From Ashinkailepas kermadecensis (taxonomy: Eukaryota > Arthropoda > Thecostraca > Neolepadidae), in NCBI GenBank assembly GCA_034440615.1, contig JAOTOM010003843.1:124001-188000 (forward strand): a DNA stretch of 64,000 bases, read 5' to 3'. The notes below the pieces were generated by a model. The model was not told the origin of the DNA. It searched no databases and worked only from the letters and a program-made list of their open reading frames with translations. Shown piece after piece: positions 10,114 to 54,644 of the stretch (position 1 is its first letter; every line of letters begins with the position of its first letter). A program made the translations under genes and the position numbers.

Positions 10114-10590
10114 TTTTGACCACTGGAGACGCGTGCTACTCACACCACTGTCTTTGGACAACTAGCTGCCTGTGTATTTGCCATGGGCTGGACACACTGT
10201 AACCAGATGGTGTTTTCCCGGCGAGCGAGGACGAAAGCAAACAGAGGTGTAACTCACACGTGCGAACGGATGCTGTCCCTATGGGTGAAGTACTCAAATA
10301 AAAGTTATGGCCCTTCGCCACACGTGCGCTCAGACGCTGGGTCGGATATTGTCGCACCCTTGTCAAGCCTAACTTCGTGAACATTTTTCGATTACTTATC
10401 GTGTTGCAGGGCCAGCCCACTCTCTCCCTGATCGAATCGTGGTTTGTCATGTAGATTTGCACACTGGCAAGCGCTACATGAAATTGAGTTCCCAGATACT
10501 TTGCATAGCAACGTGCCTTGCTTAGAAAGTAGGTGACGATAGTTCATGTCGATTTTTACACGACCAATTTTGTATGCATTTGCCGTCATA
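10114..10590. other. no feature recognised
   Basis: This stretch flanks the piggyBac start codon and might contain its 5' terminal region. I could not identify a TTAA-bounded terminal repeat. Short ORFs here lack recognisable motifs. Confidence 0.3.
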
Positions 10591-11741
10591 CGACGATGAC
10601 CTAGGATGAATTTGACCTTGACTATGATTTATCATGTTGGTTGCATTGGGTAATTTGATGCTGTTTAGGCCATGGAACTCGAAAATATAACAAACAAATA
10701 AGGGTATCTAAAAATACTTGGTTCACATTGCGGCCTTTACCTTACCGTGACCTCAGGTCATTGACGGAGGGCGAACAAATTTGATAGAGAACTTCTGAAT
10801 CTTCAGCATGCATACAAAGCCCAAAAAGGTAAACATCAAAGCATAAATATTACAACAATAGTCACATTGACGCAAACTGGGCCAAAGTGGCAGTGACCTT
10901 AGGCCACTGACCTGACCTCAAGCACAAATTAATGGTATGTGTTGTAATCACTGCCAAGTTGTGGTCATGTGGTACCTTCATTTCAATATATTTTCGCGAG
11001 CATGAGCTATCGATCCTCATACAAAGAAAGTTATAGCACAATCACCTAGGATGACCTTGACCTTGAGTTCAATTCACAGTTTTGGTTTCTGGGAATAATT
11101 TAGATCGTTAAATGCAATTTTGATACCATGCAAGTCTTGATACCTTGAAATAAACCATAAAAGCAGAAGTGTCGAAATAGGTGTAGCCCACTTAGCGTAC
11201 ACTATTTTATCCTGACCTCAGGTCACTTCACGAAGGTCAAGTGAATTGGATGAGGAAATTCTCCTTATGCTTCTGCATGTATACCAAGGTAAAAATGGGG
11301 GTTGAAGAGTACACATATTGCAACAATGGGAAAATTCCCCGGAAATGGACCCAAAGTTGACCGTGACCTCAGGTCACTGACCTAGTTTCAAACAAAAATC
11401 CGAGACATACGATTTGTAGGCATTGCTCAGATGTACTCATCTGCCACGTTTCATGTAAATATATTTTCATTTGTATGAGCTATCAATCTTGAAATATTTT
11501 CGGAGGTGGTCCTCTTTGACCTCAGTTAGCCCAATGACCTCATATGACTTGAAGTTGAAACTGCCAGGTCAGACGCAAAAAAATCAAAGAAAAGGTACTG
11601 AAAGTTTCGCGGCGCTGCGCGCTGCCGTTTTCCCGCTATCCTAGGAAAACCTGTGGGGGGTCGTTAAAGACCCCCCCCCCCCCGAGACCCATCCCGTCAT
11701 TCCGATCAGATGCTCACAGATGCACCCCTCCACCGGCTCTG
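10591..11741. repeat. non-coding repeat with AGGTCA palindromes
   Basis: AT-rich sequence punctuated by clustered TGACCT/AGGTCA words. The perfect 13-mer TGACCTCAGGTCA occurs at 10748-10760, 11213-11225 and 11364-11376, each time followed by another CACTGACCT or CTTCACGAAGGTCA-type half-site. The three surroundings are themselves similar (mention of a ~400-bp spacing), so this looks like a degenerate tandem or interspersed repeat. Near 11615-11695 it ends in the GCGCTGCCGTTTT..GGGGG..CCCCC module also seen at 12425-12512 and 44990-45088. No coding potential. Confidence 0.6.
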
Positions 11742-12512
11742 GGGAGGGGGTTATTATATAACTATCTAATCTCCAAACTAAGCGTCGCACGAAACCGAAA
11801 GAGGTATCATAGGGAAGCGCTCGACGAGTATGGCTAGAAACCACATCCAACCTTTTATCAACTCAAAATGTGACGTCACCGTGGATTATATGTGGTCACG
11901 ATTAGCGTCAAGTTTTATGCCCTGTGGAGTTAATTTTGGAGATTTTAAAATCAAAACTTATTTGGTATCCGAACAGAAAGACGAAATGGACCTTGGTCCA
12001 AAAACGTTCACCCACCCACATTTTTTGAAGTTGCAAAATTTAGAGTTTTCAACTTTTTTGAATTTTTATGTTTCTAATTGATAGAACATACCGAGAAACG
12101 TTCTATTAATTAAAATTAGCACCATAGTAATTGCTCACCTTAGCCAGAACCTGCAATGTCATCCCTAATAGGAAATATGTAGAACAAGTAAGCCATAAAA
12201 AACGCAAAATTGCACACATTCCTCTGGTGCGCTTTATTGCATCCCTAAAGATAAGTAAACGCTTAAAGTCGCATTCAAATATCTTTACCCGTGAAAGCGT
12301 GACGACTGGTTGAACATTTTTGGAGGTGGCCTCACTTGACCTTGATTAGCTCGGGGTCCGTGAACGACCTGACCTCAAATTTCACATAACATGTCAAATT
12401 GACGTAGGAACAGGTATGCCAAATTCCGGCGCGCTGCCGCGTGCTATTTTTTATTACCAGCCAATAACCTTGGGGGCGGTTTAAAGAGACCACCCGAAAC
12501 GGCGCGGGTTAA
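11742..12512 (+). repeat. interspersed repeat copy A (pair of 44296-45088)
   Basis: Shares ordered blocks with 44296-45088: CTAATCTCCAAACTAAGCGT near 11766 and 44322, GCGCTCGACGAGTA, GTGACGTCAC, the AAAGCGTGACGACKGGTTGAAC block near 12290 and 44865, a TGACCT/TTGACNTTGA block, and a terminal GAAACGGCGCGGGTTAA at 12496-12512. It is divergent but collinear over ~0.8 kb. No protein is encoded and the class is unknown. It contains further TGACCT half-sites. Confidence 0.75.
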
Positions 12513-13130
12513 GATGCAAGCCCACAGATGTTTTTAAAAACGTACTTCACTTGAATATTTATGTAGGGCGCCAGATGTTCTCACCCTCGGCTGTACTAAT
12601 GTATAATTGCAAAGTGTGGCCCATACTAGCTGTCTTAACTCCTGACCTCCAAGCCTCAGTCATATCCCATCCCATTAGAATTGTAAAAATCGACCTAACC
12701 GAAGCGCCAATCCCTTTGCAAGAACAGGATTCTCCGAACGCGTGTGCCGGCCGCCCGCCGCGAGCCGAGTCGGCCGGAGCCAACTCGGCACCCTCCCGAC
12801 GACTGGCCCGTCCTGCCTTGCACCAAGCTGCGAGCATGAGTGGTGTCAAGTTGCAAACATGAGCGTGTCGTGTCTGCACTGCAACTTTCGGCTTGCTCAC
12901 ACAAAGTCTGCGTAGTACACACACACACACACACCTGCTGAACACACACGGTCACATATATTGTGAAAACCGAGTATGTCGAGAAAATCCGTCAGGGGGC
13001 TGGCAAGCATCTGACAATGCTTCAGACGAAATTTGAAAACCAAGGACGTAAAAAATGTCCTCGATATACACTTCATGTCCTCGGTTGCCAGGTGTGTAAA
13101 CAGAAAATAGCCTCGGTATGCACGAATTAC
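12513..13130. other. non-coding, short (CA)n
   Basis: No gene supported. A GC-rich patch lies at 12720-12850 and a (CA)n tract at 12915-12936. Confidence 0.4.
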
Positions 13131-13134
13131 AAGT

Positions 13135-13160
13135 GCACACACACACACACACACACACAT
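13135..13160. repeat. (CA)n microsatellite
   Basis: Perfect CA dinucleotide run, about 25 bp. Confidence 0.9.
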
Positions 13161-13179
13161 CCCCACGAGAAGTCGTCGG

Positions 13180-13830
13180 TGCCGGTGGGGTTGGCGAAGC
13201 TGGGACGGTGGTGATGATGGGTGGGGCTCCATGATGCCGAGCAGTACTCACATGGCGGTTGTGGGTGGCGGGTGGCCTCGGCTCAGCTCTTCGTCTCCTC
13301 CATCCGATACCGCCGCCATCGTGCCACCGCTGGACGTCAAGGAGACTGTCGGTCCGGCGTCCACTGCTTCGCGTCCTAGAGTCTCCCCTCGCCGTGGCGC
13401 GCCCATGAGTTTTCTTCCCCCTTTCATCGCCTCCGGCTTTGTGCACTTCCGCTCTCTTCCATTTTCTTTTTGCGCGAATGATCGAGAAGGTTCTAGAGAT
13501 CCAGCCGCTGCTTCCGCCTCCGCCGCGGGGCGGTTACCTCTCCTTCCCTCGCCACGCGTGTCGCAGATGTCTGAATTTTCCTAATGTTCTCGTCGAGCAG
13601 CGGCCGAGCGTGAACGATTGCCGGGCCGTTTCATCTTCGCGTTCGGGATGTGCCCGGCCGCCTCTCGGTTGGTTGTTGTTATGATTTTTGGCCTTGAAAA
13701 CCACCCGCAGGCTCCTGTCCGTGGGTCTGTTTTGTTTTTCGTATGCTGCAGCTGCGACCTGGGCACGCCGGGTTAGTGGAGGGCGCCCAGCCATGCGGCG
13801 GCGCGAGAGTTAATTCTTAATCGGCCGTCC
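13180..13830. other. GC/CpG-rich island-like segment
   Basis: A ~650-bp segment much richer in GC and CpG than its flanks. Overlapping frames are open on both strands, but their translations (Ser/Pro/Arg-rich) have no recognisable domain and are explained by base composition. It could be a promoter or 5' exon of a gene I cannot see, or just a GC-rich patch. A GAAGGTTCTAGAG near 13487 resembles a degenerate heat-shock element; not convincing alone. Confidence 0.35.
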
Positions 13831-13849
13831 GAACATCGATGCAAATGTA

Positions 13850-15345
13850 AAACGTTTTACAGATGCAGCACATTGAAGCGTCTGACGTACAATCTCAAAG
13901 TTCGACCTATGTTCACAAATATTGTTTTGACCTTGCACCATTGCCATCTACGGGGTACCGAATAACATGTTCCTGAATACATTTATCGGATGGATATTAG
14001 CGTCGAATAATCTCACACTGAGCAAGGAAGCAGCACATTCGAACATGTAACCTTCAAGTTCAGCGCTTGACCTTAGGCCAGGTTTGATGAATTTCAGAAA
14101 ATGAAAGTGATCCACTGGGGCACCATATGTGGGCCAAACGAAGCATTGAGTGTAAACTATCTCAACACTGATGCATGCACTATCAATACCAGAAGCAGCA
14201 AACTGCGTTGCCTGACATCTATCGATGACGCATTTCATCAGGTAGCACTAGCATCCCATTCAGCAACGCATTCACCAATATCCTCCGATTCGTCTGAAAA
14301 TTTGACAAAACCTTCGCAGCCACATTCGTGCATGCGCCACGAAATGATTTTTGTTCCTACGACGAACCCTTCCACCTTGCTCGGCGGGCGATTATTCGAC
14401 GCTAATATCCATCCCAAAAATGTTTTCAGGAACATGTTATTCGGTTGCCCGTAATTTCCTATAGGGCGTAATGTTAAAGTATTCGTTGACCTGAGGTCAA
14501 ATGGTGACCTCGAGTGACCAGTTGACTTGGTGTGCTGCACGCCACCTTGATTACGGTAGCGCACAAGCGTTTGAATCATTCCAATTAGTGAATTTTCCGA
14601 CCAGTTATTCGGTACCCCAGATTTGACCTTGTTGACCTTTTGGCCTCTGTAGGCGAAAGGGCTCGTCGTAGGGAAAAAAAACGTTCCGTGGTGCATGTAT
14701 GGCTGCGAAAGTTGGCAAATTTTCAGACGAATCGGAGGATATTGGTGAATGCGTTGCTGATTGGGATGCTAGTGCTACCTGATGAAATGTGTCATCGATA
14801 GAGGTGAGGTCACTCAGTGTGCTGCTTCTTGTATTCATAGTGCATGTATCAGTGTTGAGATAGTCTACATTGAATGCTTCGTTTGGCCCACATACGGTAC
14901 CTTAGTGTAATATACACTTTCATTTTCTGAATTTCATCAAACAACCTGACCTGAGGTCAAACGCTGACCTCGAAGGTCACATGCTCAGATGTGCTACCTT
15001 GCTCGGTGGGCGATTATTCGACCCTAATATCCATCCAATAAATGTATTCAGGAAGATGTTATTCGGTACCCCTAATTTAGCCATAGGGCGTAACGTTGGT
15101 GTTCACATTGACCCGAGGTTAAACGTTGACCTTGAAGCTGACATGCTTCGATGTGCTGATTTCCTTCCCGATGGAAGATCATTCGGCGTTAATGTCTATC
15201 CGATGAATGTATTTAGGAAGATACTATTCGGTACCCCGTAGATGGCAATGGTGCAAGGTCGAAGCAATATTTTGTGAACATAGGTCGAATTTTGAGATTG
15301 TATGTACGTCAGACGCTTCAATGTGCTGCATCCATCAACCATACC
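13850..15345. repeat. ~1.5-kb fold-back (large imperfect inverted repeat)
   Basis: The segment 13850-14372 is, with small gaps, the reverse complement of 14660-15345. Examples: CAGCACATTGAAGCGTCTGA at 13865 against its complement near 15320; CATTTCATCAGGTAGCACTA at ~14230 against ~14780; TTTTCAGACGAATCGGAGGA (plus strand ~14725) against ~14290. The right arm carries an extra ~170-bp direct repeat (14995-15165). Inside are two perfect TGACCTGAGGTCA palindromes at 14487-14499 and 14947-14959. There is no ORF with motifs. The shape suggests a fold-back or MITE-like element, or an inverted duplication of a ~170-bp repeat. Confidence 0.8.
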
Positions 15346-15780
15346 CAATGTCTGTTATTTCGTGGTGCCAAGTAAACTATTTCGTAAATTATCTGGTACC
15401 CAAGCATGTGGTATATTTGTTATTCTTGGCATATTTTTGCTAACGGTGATGAATCGGTGACCATGACGGATCATTTTGATCCATGTGCTATTTAGACTAT
15501 TACCTGCAGAAATCAGGTATATCCAGTGTGTTACCATGATTCTATTCGGTACCCCGTAAATAGATATAGTGGATGAGCAAAACCAACATTGGTGACCTGA
15601 GGTCGAACTGTGACATTGAAGGTCACGTAATTCGATGTGCTGCATCTTTGATGGACAGCAGATATCTAGGCGTTGAAATCATTTGGCTAAGTGAAATACT
15701 CTTAATTTTATGCGGTACCACATTTGACTCGAATGACCTTTCCTGACCTCTGGAGATCAAACTGCTCGTCCTACGCAATA
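15346..15780. repeat. degenerate copies of the ~170-bp repeat
   Basis: Contains further diverged units with ATTCGGTACCCCGTA (~15543) and TGACCTGAGGTCG (15593-15605), followed by CGATGTGCTGCATC (~15630). The order of these words is the same as in the units at 15000-15340. Confidence 0.55.
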
Positions 15781-15934
15781 ATTGTTGTTTGCCTTACTTT
15801 GGAAAGCGACAAAGGTCATATCCTGAGAAAAGGAACGAAATCGGAGAGCATGCGAATAGGATGCTGAATGCGAATGCGTTGCTAATATCATGGACATCTT
15901 GAAAGTCATAAATGTTGCGAAGAACTGGGAAGGT

Positions 15935-16150
15935 CACCCACCGCCATCTCAGCGGCGGCGGCCGCCCCGGTGGCCACGGTCACCCCAATGGCTACAGCCG
16001 TTCTGGCGGTGACGACCGCCCAAGCGCCCACAGCTGCTCCAGCAGCTATCTATGGTCGCTCCTGCGGTGGCGAAGCAAACAGCCCAGCGATAGCTGTGAT
16101 GACGGCCGCTCCAGCCGTGCCGGTTGCTTCGTCTTAGACTCGGACGACAC
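15935..16150 (+). pseudogene. Ala/Val/Thr-rich coding-like patch
   Basis: One plus-strand frame reads as alanine-, valine-, proline- and threonine-rich sequence (AAAAAPVATVTPMATAV, then AQAPTAAPAA and AAPAVPVASS) and then stops. Such composition is found in arthropod cuticle proteins and other structural proteins, but no diagnostic motif, start codon or splice context is visible. GC is higher than in the flanks. It may be a relic exon or merely low-complexity GCN repeats. Confidence 0.2.
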
Positions 16151-16189
16151 CGGTTAAGCAGACAAAAATAATTTGAAGGATGCCGCACT

Positions 16190-17190
16190 TGTGTTCGGCA
16201 TAGCTAGTGAGGCATGTTGCTAGCACTTCCCCGGTGCCCAAATTTTGCACTTATTTTCCCATTAGTATTCACGCCTCATTTTGAGAGAATATGACGGTGT
16301 TGAGAAGGCGCAGTAATACGGGCCCCACTAGGGGCTCAAGACCTATCGCCCGACGGCAAATTTATGCCCATATTCGAAGAACGCTGTGACTAACCTTTGG
16401 AATGTTCGAAAATTAGAAAATTTCATTAACTCAAAAACCATTCTTCTCGTTGGTATAATACTCTCAAAATCATGCATAGAGCTACAGAAAACCCCACATG
16501 CCAATTTCCATAAAAATTACCGACAGTGGAATGTTCAAATTACTTGTTCACTGGCTCCAGGAACAAGTGAACATCCGAATATCTGGGTTTAAAAAATTGT
16601 ATCATGACATGAACCAGATTTCTTTTTTTTAAATACTATGACGTACAGTTAATATTGGGAGATTCAGAAAAAAACGTGGCATTAACTGATATTCTAAAGT
16701 GAAGAAAACATTCTGGCTCCGAAAGCTACTAGCACGAGAAACCTTTTGTCATCTGACCCACGTCAGTGACCAGGTGCCGAAATAAAAGTTATGCAGACGT
16801 GAACCTGAAGCCTCCGTAAAAAGCATCGCAGCTAAAGGTACGATGAGCTTCATCTGCCGCCCCGTTTCGCTCACCTGCTATTCTCGAAACGTCTCCGCGG
16901 ATGACCGGCCAGACCCCACTCTCGCCACGACACTGGCTAAGGTAGGCGTGCGGTGAGGCTCCATAATTACTCTCCTCGTTCCATTTATTTTGCATTGCAC
17001 AAGGCACAACTCACATACAAGTTTGGCTTAAATGCAAAACAAAAAAAGAAGCCATATGTCGTGAACGTGGTGGCATCATGCAATATAGAAACCGAAATTG
17101 AAATAACCGCTTGTATATGACGCCTTCTTCCGGGAAAAGCACATCGAGAAACATGGATATGCTATCAAAGTTCGGCTTCATCACTCTATG
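16190..17190. other. no feature recognised
   Basis: AT-rich non-coding sequence. The short ORFs have no recognisable motif. Confidence 0.4.
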
Positions 17191-17196
17191 TCCAAG

Positions 17197-17206
17197 CTAT
17201 ATATAT

Positions 17207-17271
<65 letters not shown>
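17197..17271. repeat. (AT)n microsatellite
   Basis: About 75 bp of almost perfect AT dinucleotides. Confidence 0.95.
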
Positions 17272-17275
<4 letters not shown>

Positions 17276-17854
17276 TTTGCGCACAAAAAACATGTCAAAA
17301 TAATTCAATGAAAAAGCTTAGAGGAATCGAAGTGGAATATAACTTTGAATCACACAATCACATTCATAATTTCATTATTCATATTGTCGGGCAGGACAAA
17401 GATTGCTCATGAAACGAACAAAGAAGGCATCTTACAAGTTGAATATATTTCATAATAGCGTTGACTTCATAAGGTCTAACCAAAATCATTCATAAATGGT
17501 ATGCAACTTGCAATCAACACATACTGTGGCAGCCTAGCTCACACACAGCAAAGCGCATGCGGAAGCAGACAACGTTCAGCTGGTATAAACCTAACAGTGT
17601 CACGCTACCACATATCCCCACGATAGCACGATATCAAACAGTGCAACTTGTCCAGCAAGAACCAGAATAAGCTAAGGCAAAATGAAGCGGGACATGTCCT
17701 TCCCAGGCTAATATACGTGAAACCCGGCTGAACACAATCACAAGCACGCATCACCCGATGGCTAGCACCTCGTGGTGACAAGACGAGACGCTCCCGAGTC
17801 ACCACGATCAGGGAGACGCCGCAACATGTAGCCGACACCTTTCGAAGCAGACCT

Positions 17855-18240
17855 GATGGTGCGCATGGCAGAGAAAGGCATTGGCGCACATGATGTAGGC
17901 AGGAGAGCATTGGTGCGCATGGTGGAGACAGAAGATCGGTGGTGCACATGGTGGAGACAGAAGAGCGGTGGTATGGTGGAGACAGAAGATCGGTGGTGCA
18001 CATGGTGGATACAGAAGATCGGTGGTGCACATGGTGGAGACAGAAGAACGGTGGTGCACATGGTGGAGACGGAAGAGCGGTGGTGCACATGGTGGAGACA
18101 GAAGAGCGGTGGTGTACACGGTGGAAATGAAAAACAGCGGTGTTCACATGGTGGAGACAGAAGAGCGGTGGTGCACACGGTGGAGACAGAAGAGCGGTGG
18201 TGCACACGGTGGAGATGAGAAGCAGTGGTACACATGACGG
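17855..18240. repeat. 29-bp minisatellite
   Basis: About 13 copies of a 29-bp unit, GGTGGTGCACATGGTGGAGA plus CAGAAGAGC, with substitutions and a few short units. Because 29 is not a multiple of 3, each frame cycles through the unit, which produces Trp/Gly-rich and Cys/His/Pro-rich pseudo-proteins on the two strands. These are not genes. Confidence 0.93.
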
Positions 18241-18734
18241 AGGCAGGACAGGAGTTGACTCGACATCGGCACCCCCGCACCACACTCATCGTCCGCCTCT
18301 GCTTCGTACGGTCAGAAACCAACACAAAAACGAGGACATCGAGGACGACATCGACGAGCCCACTGAATTTTGGTATCAACGAATACCAGGCATTGGACAT
18401 ATTTCGTCACCATGCTGTATTGCAATGGAATTAATACAGATACTCGTAGATACTTCGTAGCTCCCGCCAGTGTTCTGAATCGGCTTGGTGCATCCTCCGC
18501 CTTCGGCAGGAAGATCCGGAGATTTCATTGGAGAGGGATTGAATGTATATCGAGATAAGAACATGGAAAAGAGAGCACAAAATAATGCACTTCGTAAGAG
18601 GAATTGATTTGTATTCCAAAGTGAACAGCGGAGACCAGATGACCCCAAATAACTATTTGGTCTACCAACTATTGGTCTAAACCGACGTGCAAGCTAGTAC
18701 CCTATGCTTCACCCCACAAAGGTAGCAATTTCTC

Positions 18735-18875
18735 ACACGTCGACTGTTGAGTCATATAGCGTCGCCAATCTCTAACGCCGATTGGTCGCGGCCGAAGAGT
18801 AGCGACAGGTGAGACTCGAACCCACAATCTTTCGATTGTGAGACGAGCATCTTACCCCTAGACCACTCGTTCCCC
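18735..18875 (-). mobile_element. SINE-V copy 1 (tRNA-Val-derived)
   Basis: Minus-strand reading gives a tRNA-like head with A-box-like TGGTCTAGGGGTAAGATG, a CAC (Val) anticodon-like loop and B-box GGGTTCGAGTCTCAC, then a short body CTACTCTTCGGCC..CCGATTGG and the GTCGACGTGT tail. The same ~150-bp unit is at 29147-29307 and 54645-54809. This copy has lost most of the A/C-rich tail. Confidence 0.87.
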
Positions 18876-19067
18876 TGCTCAAAACTGTGAATCAAAGTAA
18901 ACAGGAATGTGCCACTATATATGCACAGGTGCACGATGTGATTACAAGCAGAACATGCCTATGTGCGTCTCCGAGGTTCACATCAACCAGAACAAATGGC
19001 ATAGCAGGCTTAACATTGCAGCCATGGTCACCAAAACGATATAATGACTTCCGGGGGATAACCGTCC

Positions 19068-19262
19068 CCAAAGCCAGCAGCCGAGCCGGTCAAACCGTCA
19101 AGGCACCGGGCAGCAGTGCCCAAAGCCAGCAGCCAAGCTGGTCAAACAGTCAAGGCACCAGGCAGTCGCTCTCCAAACCAGCAGCGGAGCTGGTCAAACC
19201 GTCAAGGCAGCCGTTCCCAAAACCAGCAGCCGAGCTGGTCTCTCAAGGCGTCGGACGGTCCC
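19068..19262. repeat. ~50-bp minisatellite
   Basis: Four imperfect copies of a unit containing CCAGCAGCCGAGCTGGTCAA followed by ACCGTCAAGGCA. The plus-strand frame reads as Ser/Gln/Ala repeats with no start context or domain. Confidence 0.8.
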
Positions 19263-20038
19263 AACCGCGTGCAACGTTTGAAGCTCCAAGGAGAAAAAAA
19301 AACACCTACACAACTTCACTGAAGCTCGAGGCAAAACTGATTGATTGGTTTGAGGACGTCAGGGGTCAGCATAGGTTAGTGACGTTGGTTATTTTGCGGC
19401 CACTCGAAATACATAGGACAATGCTGCATGTCAACGGTCCGGAGAAAATGCGAGAGTAAGTACTGAGCGTAGCTAATGGCGGAGGCGTTCCATAGTATTA
19501 TAACCCGTATGTCCACCGATTGGCATTTACTAAGATTGTACTGGCTATAATCATCAGTCTGCATGCGTACATGCAGACGCCCCAAGACAGGTGCCACACC
19601 AGGTGCATGTCCGTGTGCGTCGCACTCAGTGTCTGCACGTGTGGCGTCACCAACACGCCACCGCTGCGACCGGACCCGACCGGACCCGACCGGACCCGAC
19701 CGGGTGTGACGCGGCCGAGTGTGAGCAGACACCACGACAGCGTGACACTCACACGCCGGTCCACGCTGCCCCGCGCTGTCCCACCCAACCAACCGTCACT
19801 AACGTGACGACTGAGCAGCGCAACGGCGCAACGGTGGCCGCCAACGGTGGCCGCGCTGTCCCACCCCACCAACCATCACTGACGACTGAGCAGCGCAACC
19901 GACACCGATGGCCATTCCAAGCGAATCATGTACTTTCCGCCGATGACGTCGCGGATCATTAGGCCGAGGTCAACCGACCGCAGCCGGCGGCTCCGTAGTG
20001 AGTGACGTGTCGGTGTGGGCCATGACGTCACCGGTCCA
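19263..20038. other. 3' flank of SPTLC1, no gene
   Basis: This region should contain the 3' UTR and poly(A) site of SPTLC1 (minus strand). I did not find a clear AATAAA on the minus strand close to the stop. An 11-bp repeat (CGGACCCGACC, ~4 copies) lies at 19668-19712. Confidence 0.4.
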
Positions 20039-52568
<32,530 letters not shown>

Positions 52569-53892
52569 TATTCAACAATGACATGCAGTCTGAAACCAAA
52601 GATTCAGGTCAGACAGGTCACCATTTGTCAGTTTCATTGCCACATCAGTATTTCATAACCGGCATTGATGAAGTTCCTGGAACAAAATATCCATGCTTGA
52701 TCAAATTAAGGGGATAATTGCATCCATGACTTCGGTGAAATTTAAAACCCACAATGATTTTAGTAGATGTAATTGTTCCAACATATCAATTAGCAAAGCA
52801 TGTGTAGTAACACACTCCGTTGATTTTCTGTGTATCGTTGCTAGTCTCTTTCTGAATCATCTCAGAGCAGCCAAGATTAGTAGGAATATTTGTGGCAGAA
52901 ATTCTCTCCAAGAATTCACAGGGCAAGGTAGAAGGAGCTGATATTTAAAAATAGCAAGCATAAATTAGCAGCACAAGTTATTGTGATTCTTGCAATAACT
53001 CCAATGACATTCTTCTCAGTGATGCTGCCAAAATCACAGAAATAGAAATATCAGCAATTGGGACAACCAATTCGCTTACCTGCCCGTCTCCACTCCACTA
53101 CCTCTAGACCCCGATGTATGGCTGTCAGAAGACAGATTAGGGCTAGTGAGACGATGGCTAAGGATTTTTTAGGACAACAATTAATCTATTACTACACAAA
53201 CATACTGTGTAGATGTCAATCACGTTAACAAATATATGTCTGACACTAGCAGCATACTCACACCACTCCAACAAAAAAAAACAGCTGTATCATAACCAAC
53301 AAGCAGGAGATCCTGATGCTAGTTCATTTATTTGTCTGCTAACATCTGGGAAACTGGGATTAGAAACATAGAACAGCTTAAGTTAATTGATACCAGGCGA
53401 CTATGTTTTCAACATTGTTCCCTTCATTCTATTACAAGCTGTGGTAGGTGCACGCCCGAGGCACGCCCAAATTTTCGTGACTGCACGCCTGGTGCACACT
53501 GAGGCCGGCAAATTGCATGCCAGGCGGACAGCTAATAACCAGATTGCACGTCCGGTGCATTGTCTAGGTTCCGAATCAGATGCCCGACATACGGCTTAAT
53601 TTTCAGATGGCAAGTCAAATTTTTGAACGACGAAGGGCGACTCTGAGCAAATAGTACTCCTATAGCCAGTGATGCAAAAAACCGTTATGTAAGCTTGAAT
53701 GTGCAATCTATACCTCCAGAAAACCGTCTCAACTTCTGCCCACAAAAAAATACATACTATAAAGCATTGAAACGTCTATATGCGAAAGAAAATCGGACCT
53801 TACTAGCCTGGAGTTGCCGAACTAGTCTCGGTCGCAGCGAAGACCAACATTTTGTCAACTTGGTCACAGCCTGCTGAACGGCCAAAGTGGAT
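52569..53892. other. upstream of SPTLC1; promoter presumed, not identified
   Basis: The 5' UTR and promoter should lie here, but I see no convincing TATA box, initiator or CpG island, and a non-coding first exon cannot be excluded. Repeated GTGCACGCC-like words at 53445-53570 are of unknown meaning. Confidence 0.35.
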
Positions 53893-53988
53893 TGGATTGT
53901 GGCTTTACGACGCACTCAGCAGCTGAGGCCATATGGCGTCGCCTGCCTCTCACCATGGCAGGAAGGGCGGGCATCACGGGGAATCGAA
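53893..53988 (-). mobile_element. SINE-D fragment
   Basis: GGATTGTGGCTTTACGACGC, ACTCAGCAGCTGAGGCCATA and GCGTCGCCTGCCTCTCACCA parallel 28351-28430. The tRNA head is lost after GGGGAATCGAA. Confidence 0.7.
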
Positions 53989-54631
53989 GAACGGCCGAGG
54001 TGGGAGAGAATGGATAACAAGATAAGAGGCGTTGCATAACCGGATATCCATCGCACTATCTACTTGTACTGGTCATAGCTTGAATCTTAGGAGCACAATT
54101 ACTTTTGAACTCGGAAAACATATTCCCAGCAGAACTTAAGGAGATGGATGGTGCCATATAGAAGTAGTATCGTCAGATGCCTGAAACTGGTCAGACTAAA
54201 CCTGCATCGCGATAAATCCGATTTAGCTTTTCAGTGCAGCTTGCATCACAGACAACCAAAAGGAACATCCAAAACCCTCGGCCATAGGCGCACTCGAGAG
54301 GTGACAGAGAGGGCCGGGACCCCTTTGCGTTCGAATTTTGTGTTGGTTTCCAGAACCTGAAAACCTGAAAATAAACACCCGTCCTACCCCCACCCGCTCA
54401 TGAACTTCGTTCTGAAACGGATTTATCTCTAAAACTAAAGTTCAAATTCTACTCCCCTAATCAACGACAAGAAAATGGAAGCTTTGTCCATTCCGCCCGT
54501 CCCCTTAAAAATACCGAGTGCGCTGCTGCTCGCCACGCGAAAAGGCAGACATTTCCCTCTTGCAGGACTCAATGGGATGCATCGGATCCTGATGGTGCTG
54601 ATTGGCAGACCGCGTGTCGCAAGCGGACTCC

Positions 54632-54644
54632 TGCCTGCTGGCGT
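54632..54644. repeat. SINE-V target-site duplication, left
   Basis: TGCCTGCTGGCGT, repeated exactly at 54810-54822. Confidence 0.92.

Noticed and set aside
13480..13500. Heat-shock element GAAGGTTCTAGAG
   Set aside because: Only two and a half units and no adjacent recognisable gene; too short to support.
18780..18875. tRNA gene (also 29210-29307, 54720-54809, 58853-58930, 28430-28503)
   Set aside because: Each has A- and B-box-like sequence but is attached to a non-tRNA body repeated elsewhere, with target-site duplications or an A tail, and acceptor stems do not pair cleanly. These are SINEs.
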